Shown: positions 35,041 through 43,788, numbered from the stretch's first letter. The stretch: 64,000 bases of DNA from an uncultured Methylococcaceae bacterium (GCA_903930145.1 CAIYXP010000191.1:1-64000); one strand, 5' to 3'. Numbers and translations: made by a program. The notes: generated from the sequence alone by a model not told the origin.

Positions 35041-35739
35041 ATGCATTTTTCGTTGATTATCCCTTGCTACAACGAAGCAGCCAATCTCCCTTTGCTGTTA
35101 GAGCGATGCAGGGAAGTGACTCGCCGCCCCGATGTTGAAGTCATCTTGGTTGACAATGGCTCAACCGACAATAGCCCGGAAGTTCTATCGAACCTGCTCC
35201 CCCAGTATCCCGGATGCCGCAGTGTTCGTGTCGACAACAATCAAGGTTATGGATTTGGCATTCTGTTTGGCCTAAGGGCGGCAAAGGGCGAAATCCTGGG
35301 CTGGACTCATGCCGACATGCAGACTGATCCCCAAGATGCCTTGCGAGGCTTGGAGCTGTTTGACCGGCATGGCTTGGATATCTTGGTCAAAGGCCGACGT
35401 TACGGACGCCCTCTGGCGGATGTCGTGTTTACCATGGGCATGAGCATTTTTGAAACCCTGCTCCTCAGCAAGCCATTGTGGGACATCAATGCCCAACCGA
35501 CAATGTTTTCGCGTCATTTTTTTGAAAGTTGGCTGGAGCCGCCCTACGACTTTTCCCTTGACCTTTATGCCTACTATCAGGCCCGCTGCAAGGGACTCGG
35601 CATCCATCGTTTCCCGGTGAAATTTGGCGAGCGTGCCCATGGTGTGTCGCACTGGAATGTCAACTGGGCCGCAAAACGAAAATTCATCCGTCGCACAGTG
35701 GATTTCAGCCTGCAATTAAGAAAGAGCCTCAAGACATGA
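35041..35739 (+). CDS. Glycosyltransferase family 2 (polyprenyl-phosphate type)
   Basis: A 232-aa GT-A enzyme with FSLIIPCYNEAANLPLLLER, VILVDNGSTDNS, GYGFGILFGLRAAKGEIL and the DXD-like THADMQTDP, close to DPM1/polyprenyl-phosphate glycosyltransferases. No membrane anchor is present. With GtrA in the same operon it likely makes a polyprenyl-phosphate sugar used by the membrane GT-C-like proteins at 36344 or 40232. Its stop overlaps the next start by 4 nt. Confidence 0.88.
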   Translation: MHFSLIIPCYNEAANLPLLLERCREVTRRPDVEVILVDNGSTDNSPEVLSNLLPQYPGCRSVRVDNNQGYGFGILFGLRAAKGEILGWTHADMQTDPQDALRGLELFDRHGLDILVKGRRYGRPLADVVFTMGMSIFETLLLSKPLWDINAQPTMFSRHFFESWLEPPYDFSLDLYAYYQARCKGLGIHRFPVKFGERAHGVSHWNVNWAAKRKFIRRTVDFSLQLRKSLKT

Positions 35740-36347
35740 AACTCATCGCGCACCGCCGAAATACGCTACAGGATCTGAACGCCACACCCAGCCAATATGG
35801 CGTGGAAGTTGACATTCGCAGCCGTGGCGAGCAACTGATCATCCATCACGATCCCTTTGTCATGGGCGAACTTTTCGAAGAATGGATATCGGCCTATCGG
35901 CACGGGACGCTAATACTGAATATCAAGGAGGAAGGACTTGAGGCCCGTTTGATTGCCTTGATGCAAACCCATGGGATTGACGACTATTTCTTCCTTGACC
36001 AGTCTTTTCCCTTTCTGGTCAAATGGGCCAAAGCGGGTGAGCACCGTTGTGCAGTGAGGGTTTCAGAATTCGAATCTATTGAAACGGCGCTGACTTTGAC
36101 CGGCAAAGTGGGTTGGATATGGGTGGACTGCTTTACCCGCTTCCCGCTGAGTCATGAGGATGCACAGCGACTCAAGATCGCGGGGTTCAAGCTTTGCTTG
36201 GTTTCCCCGGAATTGCAGGGGCGTGATGCCGAGGCTGAAATCCCATTATTGTGGAACATTTTGCATGATCGGGGCATAGTGGCGGACGCTGTTTGCACCA
36301 AGCGACCTGACTTGTGGGAACAGTTCGTTGGAACAGATAGCACATGA
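35736..36347 (+). CDS. Glycerophosphodiester phosphodiesterase-like protein
   Basis: A 203-aa TIM-barrel-like protein of the GDPD/PI-PLC group: MKLIAHRRNTLQ, GVEVDIRSRGEQLIIHHDPF (catalytic His pair and metal-binding Glu/Asp), then LNIKEEG and FFLDQSFPF, as in the GDPD fold. It is shorter than typical GDPDs (about 250 aa) and has no signal peptide, so it should be cytoplasmic. In this operon it may act on a phosphodiester-linked or nucleotide-activated intermediate rather than on phospholipid products. It is coupled to both neighbours by 4-nt overlaps. Confidence 0.75.
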   Translation: MKLIAHRRNTLQDLNATPSQYGVEVDIRSRGEQLIIHHDPFVMGELFEEWISAYRHGTLILNIKEEGLEARLIALMQTHGIDDYFFLDQSFPFLVKWAKAGEHRCAVRVSEFESIETALTLTGKVGWIWVDCFTRFPLSHEDAQRLKIAGFKLCLVSPELQGRDAEAEIPLLWNILHDRGIVADAVCTKRPDLWEQFVGTDST

Positions 36348-38398
36348 AAAAGCTTTTCTTGCATCCGTTTTTCCTGCCCGGATTGCTTGTTCGGTCATTG
36401 TTGATCTTTGCAGTATCCCCAACGCCAGTCACCGACTGGTACGTGCCATTTCTGGGCGCAAGCACCGATCATTTCACCCTTGACCCTTGGGGGGCTTGGG
36501 TTGAGCAAGGCGGCGCTCCTGTCGTTTTCCCATACGGCTACATAATGTGGCTGACCTTCCTACCGCTGACTTTGTTTTGCAAGGGTTTAGGACTGCCATT
36601 ATCTTATGGCTATAGCTTGACCCTACTGGGAGTAGATTTTGCCCTTCTTCTCTTGCTGCGCAGAATGATTCCCGGTCGGGACCGCCGACTATTGGTAACC
36701 TATTGGCTTTCGCCTATCGTGATCGTTGCCAGCTATTTGTTTGGGTTCAACGATTTAGTCCCGGTTTCATTATTGGCTTTGTCGCTTTACTGGGCTAAAC
36801 GGTCTAAGCTGACCCTCTCCGGGATGGCTTGCATTGCGGCAATATCAGCCAAATTAAGCATGGTGTTGGCATTGCCTTTTTTCTTGATTTACCTCTATCG
36901 TAACCGTAAGTTGCGCCAGTTATTGGCACAGTTCATAAAGGGGTTTACGATTGGGGCAATTGCCATGGTACTTCCCTTTCTCTTCTCAAATGCCGGTCTG
37001 CATATGCTCCTCAACAATCCGGAGATGGGAAAAGTATATCGACTCACTTTCAACCTGGGCGACAACATTCAGATTTACCTTGTGCCGCTGGTATATTTGG
37101 TCATGCTCTACTCGGCGTGGCGGGTCAGGCGGCTTAATTTTGAACTGTTCCATGCCATGATGGGCATAGCATTCTTATTGGTGGTTCTGCTGACACCCGC
37201 CTCGCCGGGTTGGTTTATTTGGGTTCTCCCACTGTTAGTCACCTTTCAAGCCACGAGCGACCGACTCCCTATTTTTCTAACCGCCGTATTCTCAGTGCTG
37301 TATGTACTCAGTAGCCTTTTGCTCACTCATCACGACTTGACGGCTTTCAAGCCAATGGCCTTTTTGAGTGCTTTCCATTTATCAGCCCCACCGGGAGGAA
37401 ATTTCACCTCCTTAATCCATACGGCCATGGTAGCCACCGGCCTCGTCCTCGCCTATCTCATATGGGGTGTGACGGTAAGTCGCAACGATTATTTCCGCTT
37501 AAGCCGTAAGCCATTTGTAATCGGCATCGCCGGTGATTCAGGGGCTGGGAAAGACGCCTTTTCCGACGCTCTCAAAGGCTTGTTTGGCAACCATTCCGTC
37601 ACCACCCTGTCGGGCGACGATTATCACCTCTGGGATCGCCAAAAGCCAATGTGGCAAGTCATGACCCACTTGAATCCCATGGCTAACGACTTGGAAGGAT
37701 TTGCAAGCGACGTGGTCGCCTTGACCGATGGTAAAAGCATCCAGTCTAGGCATTACGATCATCAAACGGGGCGCATGAGCCATCCGTTCAGAATCAAGAG
37801 CAATGACATCATTATTGCCAGCGGTTTGCATGCGCTCTATTTGCCCATTCTTCGGGAGTGTTACAACCTCAGCGTTTATTTAGACATAGACGAAGGTTTG
37901 CGGCGACATTTCAAACTCCTCAGGGATGTCCATAAACGAGGCCATACTGCTGAAAGCGTATTGGCTTCGTTCAACAAGCGGGAACCAGACTCTCAGCGCT
38001 TTATCAGGCCACAAGCATCTCACGCCGACTTGGTTTTGTCCCTGCAACCCATTCATCCCCGCATGTTGGAAGAATTAACCGGGAAACATCCGTTGCGTTT
38101 CAAACTGGTGACACGTTCCCGTCACGGGCTTAACGAGCGATCCTTGACTAGGCAACTGGTTGGCATCTGTGGGCTACATGTGGACATGGTGGTCAATCAG
38201 AATGCCTCCGAGGTTGAATTCACCATTGAGGGCGAGACCTCTGCGCAGGACATTGCATTGGCGGCACAGATGATTTGCCCCCATATTTTCGAGTTTCTGG
38301 ATATTCATCCAAAATGGCAGGATGGGGTCACAGGCTTAATGCAGTTGATCACAATTTCTCATATAAATCAATCGCTTTTGAGACGGTTAATATGGTAA
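36344..38398 (+). CDS. Membrane GT-C-like protein fused to a uridine-kinase-like P-loop domain
   Basis: An unusual 684-aa fusion. Residues 1-385 contain about ten membrane helices with a periplasmic loop after helix 1 (DHFTLDPWGAWVEQGG), like mannosyltransferase-type GT-C proteins. Residues from about 390 form a soluble P-loop kinase of the uridine kinase/phosphoribulokinase group: Walker A GDSGAGKD (397-404), LSGDDYHLWDRQKPMW, NPMANDLEGFASDV, RHYDHQTGRM, IIIASGLHALY. The kinase side should be cytoplasmic. The pairing suggests phosphorylation of a small acceptor at the membrane, linked to transfer or transport of a glycan unit. The stop overlaps the HAD gene start (ATGGTAA). Confidence 0.8.
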   Translation: MKKLFLHPFFLPGLLVRSLLIFAVSPTPVTDWYVPFLGASTDHFTLDPWGAWVEQGGAPVVFPYGYIMWLTFLPLTLFCKGLGLPLSYGYSLTLLGVDFALLLLLRRMIPGRDRRLLVTYWLSPIVIVASYLFGFNDLVPVSLLALSLYWAKRSKLTLSGMACIAAISAKLSMVLALPFFLIYLYRNRKLRQLLAQFIKGFTIGAIAMVLPFLFSNAGLHMLLNNPEMGKVYRLTFNLGDNIQIYLVPLVYLVMLYSAWRVRRLNFELFHAMMGIAFLLVVLLTPASPGWFIWVLPLLVTFQATSDRLPIFLTAVFSVLYVLSSLLLTHHDLTAFKPMAFLSAFHLSAPPGGNFTSLIHTAMVATGLVLAYLIWGVTVSRNDYFRLSRKPFVIGIAGDSGAGKDAFSDALKGLFGNHSVTTLSGDDYHLWDRQKPMWQVMTHLNPMANDLEGFASDVVALTDGKSIQSRHYDHQTGRMSHPFRIKSNDIIIASGLHALYLPILRECYNLSVYLDIDEGLRRHFKLLRDVHKRGHTAESVLASFNKREPDSQRFIRPQASHADLVLSLQPIHPRMLEELTGKHPLRFKLVTRSRHGLNERSLTRQLVGICGLHVDMVVNQNASEVEFTIEGETSAQDIALAAQMICPHIFEFLDIHPKWQDGVTGLMQLITISHINQSLLRRLIW

Positions 38399-39144
38399 AG
38401 ATTTACTCCAACGAACGATTTAACCGGCTCCCTGATGCTATTCTGTTCGATACTGACAACACGTTGTATCCGTATGATCCTGCCCACACAGCAGCCCAGC
38501 AAGCCGTCAAGGATAAAGTAGTCAACACCTTCTCCATCAAGCCTGAGGACTTCGATAAAGCCTTCACCGAAGCCCGGCAGCAAATCAAAACACGGCTCAA
38601 GCATACCGCTGCTTCGCATAGCCGCTTGTTATATTTGCAACGCATGCTGGAAATCATGGGGCTTGGCTCACAAGTCCTTCTGGCGCTCGACTTTGAACAG
38701 ACTTATTGGCGGACATTCCTCAGCAATGCCTTGTTGTTTGATGAAGTAAAGGAACTGTTGGACGATTTACGGCTACTGGGCATACCCACGGCGATTGTCA
38801 CCGACCTGACCGCTCAGATACAGTTCCGTAAGGTCGTATACTTTGGGCTAGACCATTACTTCGACTACATGGTCACAAGCGAGGAGGCGGGGTTTGACAA
38901 ACCCCATGAAGCCCCCTTTAAAATCGCAGTGGAAAAAATGCGACCTAAAGGTGACTGCATTTGGATGGTCGGGGATAACCCGGTCTGCGATATTCGCGGT
39001 GGGCGTGAAATGATCAATGCGGTGACCTTGCAGAAGATTCACGAAGGAATTGAGCTTGGCACAGGCGAAAATGCACCCGATGCCGCATTTCATGAGTTCA
39101 GTGAACTAAGACACCTGATTGCCCGTCTAGGAGGTGGGATATGA
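38392..39144 (+). CDS. HAD family hydrolase (subclass IA, nucleotidase/phosphatase-like)
   Basis: A 250-aa HAD phosphatase: motif I DAILFDTDNTLYPYDPAH (nucleophile Asp and DxD), a helical cap, motif II around IPTAIVTDLTAQIQ, motif III Lys in EEAGFDKPHEAPF and motif IV MVGDNPVCDIRGG. It resembles the pyrimidine 5'-nucleotidase/haloacid group and probably dephosphorylates a small phosphorylated intermediate of this operon. ATG 38392 overlaps the kinase-fusion stop; the longer frame from 38275 lies within that gene. Its stop overlaps the aldolase start by 4 nt. Confidence 0.85.
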   Translation: MVKIYSNERFNRLPDAILFDTDNTLYPYDPAHTAAQQAVKDKVVNTFSIKPEDFDKAFTEARQQIKTRLKHTAASHSRLLYLQRMLEIMGLGSQVLLALDFEQTYWRTFLSNALLFDEVKELLDDLRLLGIPTAIVTDLTAQIQFRKVVYFGLDHYFDYMVTSEEAGFDKPHEAPFKIAVEKMRPKGDCIWMVGDNPVCDIRGGREMINAVTLQKIHEGIELGTGENAPDAAFHEFSELRHLIARLGGGI

Positions 39145-40166
39145 ATGGCATTTCCGATACTTTGAGAACATCGGTCATTGAATACTGTTCCACCATTGGA
39201 ACAGACCCCTTGCTCGTCCAAGGCGCGGGTGGCAACGTTTCGTGGAAAGAGGAAAACACGCTCTGGGTAAAGGCATCCGGCACATGGTTGGCGGAATCTG
39301 CCGAAAAGGATATTTTTGTTCCCGTGGATTTGCCGCACCTCCGCACCGCAATCGAAACTGGCGATTTCTCTGTGACCCCACGGCTAAGAGGGGAGTCAGC
39401 GCTAAGACCTTCGATCGAAACCCTACTGCATGCCTTGATGCCACATCGGGTGGTTGTACATCTTCATGCCATTGAAATTCTGGCGCATTTGGTTCGCGTC
39501 AACTGCCACACTGATTTCCTGTCACTACTTGATCCAAGCATTCAATGGGCCATGGTTGATTATCATAAGCCAGGACCCGCTCTCGCCAGTGCCGTTGGCA
39601 CAGCGCTTACCCAAAACCCAAACATCGAGGTGATTTTTTTAAGGAATCATGGTGTCGTAATGGGTGGCGCCAATATTGCCGAAGTCAGCCAGATGCTTGA
39701 TCGGCTAACCGCTGCGTTGGCTACCGTCCCGGTGGGCCTATGCAACCAACCGCGACCAAGCTTGACGGAATCAAGCCACTGTGACCAATACATTCCTGCC
39801 GAAGATGCCAACGTGCAACAATTGGCACTCAATGCGGAACTCTTTAATCGACTGGCTTCCCAGTGGGCATTATACCCTGATCATGTGGTCTTTTTAGGTG
39901 CGAAGGCTTATGCCTATACGACATGGGAAGCATTTGGCGAGGAACACAATGGCAAGCAGGAACTGCCCGAGCTTGTCTTCATTCTAGGGAATGGGGTGTT
40001 TGTCAAACCCTCCTTCAACAAAGCCAAGTCCGCACAGTTACGCTGCTACTATGATGTGTTAGCCAGACAGATCCCCTGTTTGCCCGCCGAGGGTCTCACC
40101 CCTGCGCAAATTGCGGAGTTGCTGAACTGGGATGCTGAACAGTATCGAATGAATCTCTCGAAGTAA
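39141..40166 (+). CDS. Class II aldolase/adducin family protein
   Basis: A 341-aa protein whose first about 210 residues are a class II aldolase domain: DPLLVQGAGGNVSWKEENTL, VKASGTWLAE, metal-binding VVHLHAIEILAH and FLRNHGVVMGG. The C-terminal about 130 residues (from YIPAEDANV) are an extra domain seen in a subset of these proteins. Class II aldolases cleave or form sugar phosphates with a divalent metal. With the kinase, phosphatase and nucleotidyltransferases of this operon it suggests synthesis of an unusual sugar or polyol. Exact substrate unknown. Confidence 0.85.
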   Translation: MNGISDTLRTSVIEYCSTIGTDPLLVQGAGGNVSWKEENTLWVKASGTWLAESAEKDIFVPVDLPHLRTAIETGDFSVTPRLRGESALRPSIETLLHALMPHRVVVHLHAIEILAHLVRVNCHTDFLSLLDPSIQWAMVDYHKPGPALASAVGTALTQNPNIEVIFLRNHGVVMGGANIAEVSQMLDRLTAALATVPVGLCNQPRPSLTESSHCDQYIPAEDANVQQLALNAELFNRLASQWALYPDHVVFLGAKAYAYTTWEAFGEEHNGKQELPELVFILGNGVFVKPSFNKAKSAQLRCYYDVLARQIPCLPAEGLTPAQIAELLNWDAEQYRMNLSK

Positions 40167-40231
40167 GCATTCCCAAAAAGACCATTGGACGACATAATAA
40201 AATTGATACTGAATTTGTAGGAAAACCTTCA

Positions 40232-42130
40232 ATGACAACGAATAATACAGAGCAAAATGCCAACTCGTCTGATTGGATTCGGACTGTCGGTTGGAAATGG
40301 ACCATTTTGTTGATTGCAGTGGCGCTATGGCTGATTTCGCCCATGTTCACATCAGTGTATCCCGAGGGAAACTTCGCCGCTATCAGTTATTTGGCGGTCG
40401 CTGCACACAGCGGAAATTTGATCGATAACCCAGGTTATGCGTCGATGGCGGGGCCTCTTTACCTGCTCAGATTGGGCGTAAGCCTGCTGCTGCAACTCCT
40501 GCAAGCGATTTCCGGCAGCACTGGCGACTGGCAGTTTCGGGTGCTGATGATAGTCAGTTTAGTGACCATTGCCTCTGCAACCTGTGTGATCGCCCGCCGC
40601 TGGGCCAAGGTCGCGATTCCCGCCAGCGCGGCGGCGCTACTGCTGACCCCCGGCCCCATCGAATCCAGCTTCATTTTCAACGACAACTTGATTTCTACGG
40701 CCTTCGTGATGGTCGGCCTGACTCTGATCGCGCCTGACCGTCGGTGGTGGGTTTACGTCATAGCAGGCGGATTCATCGGCTTTGCCGTCCTTTGCCGCAT
40801 GGATGCCCTCCTTTTGCTCCCGGTTGCAGTCGGATTGGTTTGGATATCGGCTTCCCGCTGGTCTGAAACCCTCATCCCCGGCATTGCCTTGACGCTGGGT
40901 ATTGTCTCGACTATCGTGATCGGCTATTGGGCTGGAGCCCATGCCACGATTTTCGATGCCCTTGCGGTTGCGAAAGCCTATCAGGAGTTTGTGCTGATAA
41001 CATCTGCGAATTCCGTTGCTGGGTATTACCCTTCAATGCTCAAAAACCCGATATTTTTCTTCGGCCTTCCCATGCTCCTGCTGCTTCCCCTTGGCATCGT
41101 TGGCAACTACCGCAACAACGGGTTCAAGTGGAATATCGTATTCGTAGCTTTCCCGATCTTGTTTTTTCTGGTGGTTTTTCCAAAAGTCCTAGTGCCACGG
41201 CATTATCTGTTGTTGCTGACACCCTTCATCGGCATCCACGGCGGACGCGCCGTCGAGATATTGATCGCCGCGCTGCGGCGCGATGCCGAACCCAGAAGGC
41301 GAATGATTGCCCTATTGGGTACGGTCGTCTGCCTGATGATACTCATCTTACCCCCCATCGTCACGATCGCGGATGGACCCAAATGCATAATTGGACGGCT
41401 ATGGAGTCCCCTATTGTGGTTTCACTGGCAGCGGTCCATGTCCTCTGGTCTTGACAAGATGGAACAGATTGTCGCCACCGCCAATCAGCATCGGCGTACT
41501 TTGGTTGTCAGCACCGGCTACAATGACACTAACTATCTCCACTTGCGCCTAGCCCAGAACGGCTTCCTTCTCTCTCCTGATCATAACCCGTTACCGGGGT
41601 GCGGCGACCACTTTGACGTCTATCGGCGTGATGGGCATGAATTAATCAGTATTCGAAAGTGGAACCCCAAAATGATTGGGCAGGGGGTACCTCGTGATTA
41701 TGTCATTGCAACTAAAATCGAGGCAGCTTTGCGTTGCCAGGCATTGTTTGCATCGGAGCGGTTTTACTTCACTGGATCAGGCGATCTTGACATTATTGAG
41801 AATTTATCAGATGCATTGGCAAAAAATAGGGCATCACTAAATGCACTCTATGGCATCCTACTCGACCGACCGGATTTACCCCCCGAATGGGAGTATTACG
41901 ACAACATAGGCTTAAGTCATTTCCTTACAAACCTTAGGATACGGCCTAAACAATTCCTAATTCGAGTAGTAGAGTTCGACCGCGAACACCTGCAACGGCT
42001 CGCCGAAAAAGTGGAGAACATGGTCAATAGCTATCGCTCGGATGCCCAAGGCTCCAAACCGTTACCAGACTATCAGGAATTATTCCCCGATCAAAAACTA
42101 CTCTGGCAATGGAAACCCTCAGGCAACTAA
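40232..42130 (+). CDS. Multi-spanning membrane protein (GT39/ArnT-like fold suspected)
   Basis: A 632-aa protein with about ten membrane helices in residues 25-390, a first periplasmic loop (MFTSVYPEGNFAAI), and a soluble C-terminal half from about 400 (TLVVSTGYNDTNYLHLRLAQ). The topology resembles lipid-phosphate-dependent GT-C transferases (DUF2029/PMT type), but no diagnostic motif is visible, so the function is uncertain. It ends the operon and could use the polyprenyl-phosphate sugar made by the GT2/GtrA pair. Inference from topology and position only. Confidence 0.65.
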   Translation: MTTNNTEQNANSSDWIRTVGWKWTILLIAVALWLISPMFTSVYPEGNFAAISYLAVAAHSGNLIDNPGYASMAGPLYLLRLGVSLLLQLLQAISGSTGDWQFRVLMIVSLVTIASATCVIARRWAKVAIPASAAALLLTPGPIESSFIFNDNLISTAFVMVGLTLIAPDRRWWVYVIAGGFIGFAVLCRMDALLLLPVAVGLVWISASRWSETLIPGIALTLGIVSTIVIGYWAGAHATIFDALAVAKAYQEFVLITSANSVAGYYPSMLKNPIFFFGLPMLLLLPLGIVGNYRNNGFKWNIVFVAFPILFFLVVFPKVLVPRHYLLLLTPFIGIHGGRAVEILIAALRRDAEPRRRMIALLGTVVCLMILILPPIVTIADGPKCIIGRLWSPLLWFHWQRSMSSGLDKMEQIVATANQHRRTLVVSTGYNDTNYLHLRLAQNGFLLSPDHNPLPGCGDHFDVYRRDGHELISIRKWNPKMIGQGVPRDYVIATKIEAALRCQALFASERFYFTGSGDLDIIENLSDALAKNRASLNALYGILLDRPDLPPEWEYYDNIGLSHFLTNLRIRPKQFLIRVVEFDREHLQRLAEKVENMVNSYRSDAQGSKPLPDYQELFPDQKLLWQWKPSGN

Positions 42131-42567
42131 CTCTAAAACATGCCATCTGGTAAGTATAGCCTGCCCTGATACCGGATGAAGCTTGCGGAATCCAGGAATT
42201 GAGGCAACGAGACCCCGCATTCCGCCCCTTCGCCCGCCCCGAAGTTCCACCGCAATGACTGTGCGCCCTCACGGGCGCGCGGATTCCGGCAATCCATGCC
42301 GATATAACGATATTTTTAGCTCGGCAGGGTTTGTTTATAACGACGAGCGTGGGAACAATCAAAAAAACGCTTGGGGCGGGATTTCAAATCCTGCTTCGGT
42401 TTCTCTGGTCTGACGGTTCAGCCGTTCCGCCAATTACTCCTTGTGCGATACGCTCATGACCTAGCTTTTTGATTTGAGTCAATACCAGCAATGTTAGCAA
42501 ATCGCTAATAATAGCAGGCCATTTCCGCTGTCTCAGTAACGTAGAATTCTGACGCCTAATTTTACGC
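42131..42567. other. Intergenic region between EPS operon and toxin-antitoxin block
   Basis: About 440 bp with no supported gene. A REP-like palindrome GGATTCCGGCAATCC lies near 42291-42305 in GC-rich DNA. A stem-loop GCGGGAT-TTCAA-ATCCTGC lies near 42375-42394 and recalls a tRNA anticodon arm, but no tRNA can be folded. Confidence 0.4.
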
Positions 42568-42597
42568 TTGACAAATATATGTACAAAAACACATATT
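42568..42597 (+). promoter_or_regulatory. Antitoxin promoter with internal operator
   Basis: Perfect -35 TTGACA (42568-42573) and a -10 near CATATT (42592-42597). The dyad ATATGT (42577-42582) / ACATAT (42591-42596) lies between and over the -10, the expected site for autorepression by a ribbon-helix-helix antitoxin. Confidence 0.55.
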
Positions 42598-42613
42598 AAG
42601 GAAGTTGATTATT

Positions 42614-42875
42614 ATGAAAATGCCATTGCCAACACTGATGACTGATGAATCGGCGGAAGCCTTTATCGCCGGGTCTGACTTGACCGAATACGACCTTTCC
42701 GGTCTGAAACCCGTTCGCTTTGAGTTTCAGCCCAAGGGAAAAAGTATCACCATGCGCCTATCGGAACCTTTGCTAGAGGCCATCAAGAAAGAAGCCGAGC
42801 GGGTCAGGGATACCCTATCAGCGTTTTATTCGTCAGGCACTTGAAAACGCCGTGCATCTACAGAAAAGCGCTTGA
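42614..42875 (+). pseudogene. Frameshifted CopG/BrnA-like antitoxin
   Basis: The N-terminal part reads MPLPTLMTDESAEAFIAGSD, LTEYDLSGLKPVRFEFQPK and SITMRLSEPLLEAIKKEAER, typical of ribbon-helix-helix antitoxins. After ERV the frame is wrong and stops at 42844, but the +1 shifted frame continues as GIPYQRFIRQALENAVHLQK to a stop at 42873-42875, the expected C-terminus. A one-base change near 42810 therefore broke the gene, or is a sequencing error. No toxin gene is next to it. Promoter and operator upstream are intact. TTG 42605 is an alternative start. Confidence 0.75.
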
Positions 42876-42915
42876 TTGTTGTCACGCCAAATACCAAGCC
42901 ACGACAAAATGATGG

Positions 42916-43140
42916 TTGACCGCCGTTTTTTCCTATTCCATTGCCCAACAGCGGCTTGAGGGGCTGATGCCATCCCGTGAAGTGGTCAGCGATCTTGAAC
43001 GCGCCGCGTATGGCGAGATCACCGTGAGCGAGGTCATCGCCAATATTGGCAAGAGGCACAGGAAAAAATACCATCATCAAGAAACGGTACGCTGTACGCC
43101 AATATTTTCTTTCATCGCCAGTTTTGTGCAATACTTGTAG
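42916..43140 (+). CDS. VbhA-like antitoxin (partner toxin missing)
   Basis: A 74-aa frame whose middle (RLEGLMPSREVVSDLERAAY, GEITVSEVIANIGKRH) matches the antitoxin VbhA domain that inhibits Fic AMP-transferases by an inhibitory helix. The start would be TTG 42916; no good ribosome-binding site is seen. The residues after KRH do not look like the family, and no Fic toxin follows, so this is probably an orphan or a damaged end of a former VbhA/VbhT pair. Confidence 0.45.
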   Translation: MTAVFSYSIAQQRLEGLMPSREVVSDLERAAYGEITVSEVIANIGKRHRKKYHHQETVRCTPIFSFIASFVQYL

Positions 43141-43171
43141 CGCATCATTCTTTTTTGGAGGCTGACCCATC

Positions 43172-43402
43172 ATGACCGCCGTATCGGTTCGATTGCCGGA
43201 TGACGTGGCAAACCGGCTTAACCAACTGGCCGCACTCACCGGTCGGAGCAAAAGCTTTTACATCACCGAGGCCATCCTTGAGCATCTGGACGACTTGGAG
43301 GACGTTTACCTTGCCGAGAAGCGGCTAGAGGACATCCGGGCGGGCCGGAGCAAAACTTACACGCTAGAGGAAGTGGAGCGCGATCTTGGCCTGGCGGATT
43401 GA
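43172..43402 (+). CDS. RelB-type ribbon-helix-helix antitoxin
   Basis: A 76-aa antitoxin: TAVSVRLPDDVANRLNQLAA is the ribbon-helix-helix DNA-binding start, GRSKSFYITEAILEHLDDLE the dimer helices, and the acidic C-terminus with TYTLEEVERDLGLAD should bind the toxin. GGAGG at 43158-43162 is the ribosome-binding site for ATG 43172. It overlaps the toxin start by 17 nt. It neutralises RelE and probably represses the operon; together they stabilise the replicon. Confidence 0.88.
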   Translation: MTAVSVRLPDDVANRLNQLAALTGRSKSFYITEAILEHLDDLEDVYLAEKRLEDIRAGRSKTYTLEEVERDLGLAD

Positions 43403-43655
43403 GCTTGACGATGCCGCCAAGAAAGATTTGGCGAAACTGGATAAACCCGTAGCCAAACGCATCACTGCGTTTATACGGGAACGTTTGGCTGTACTGGACG
43501 ACCCGCGCAGCATCGGGGATGCCCTCAAGGGTTCGCGCTTGGGCGAACTCTGGAAATACCGCGTCGGCGACTACCGAATCATAGCCGATATTGAGGACGG
43601 CGCTTTGAAAATCCTCGTTGTTAAAATCGGCAATCGCCGCGAGGTCTACCGATGA
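43386..43655 (+). CDS. RelE/ParE-type toxin
   Basis: An 89-aa mRNA interferase-like toxin: WRIELDDAAKKDLAKLDKPV, GDALKGSRLGELWKYRVGDY, RIIADIEDGALKILVVKIGN, RREVYR. These match RelE, including the C-terminal Arg/Tyr-containing GNRREVYR end. The start is TTG 43386 within the antitoxin gene. A fragment of a second copy lies downstream at 43726-43788, and the replication initiator gene follows, a usual setting for plasmid stabilisation. Confidence 0.88.
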   Translation: MAWRIELDDAAKKDLAKLDKPVAKRITAFIRERLAVLDDPRSIGDALKGSRLGELWKYRVGDYRIIADIEDGALKILVVKIGNRREVYR

Positions 43656-43725
43656 AGTCTTTGACCGCGTGAGCGCCAAATACCAAGCCACGACACAAGC
43701 CTAGGGCCAAAATTCCACATCCGTG

Positions 43726-43788
43726 CGGATTGGGCTTGACGGCACTGACAACAAGGATTTGGCGAAACTCGACCCAATGGTAAATTAA
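43726..43788 (+). pseudogene. Fragment of a second relE copy
   Basis: The translation RIGLDGTDNKDLAKLDPMVN ending in TAA corresponds to the first 20 residues of the RelE toxin upstream (RIELDDAAKKDLAKLDKPVA). It ends one base before the replication initiator ATG. It is a relic of a duplicated toxin gene. Confidence 0.7.

Larger units (their letters stand above)
42885..43695. repeat. 22-bp direct repeat flanking the toxin-antitoxin genes
   Basis: Identical 22-bp copies at 42885-42906 and 43674-43695 (beginning CGCCAAATACC, ending GCCACGACA) flank the VbhA-like and RelB/RelE genes. Both can be read as the end of an open frame ending AKYQATT plus one or two residues and a stop, so they may be tails of duplicated, lost genes. 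Confidence 0.6.

Noticed and set aside
42350-42435. tRNA-Leu-like sequence (GCGGGAT-TTCAA-ATCCTGC stem and GGTTCAGCCGTTCCGCCA end)
   Set aside because: No acceptor stem or D-arm pairs with these pieces; the distances are wrong for a tRNA.
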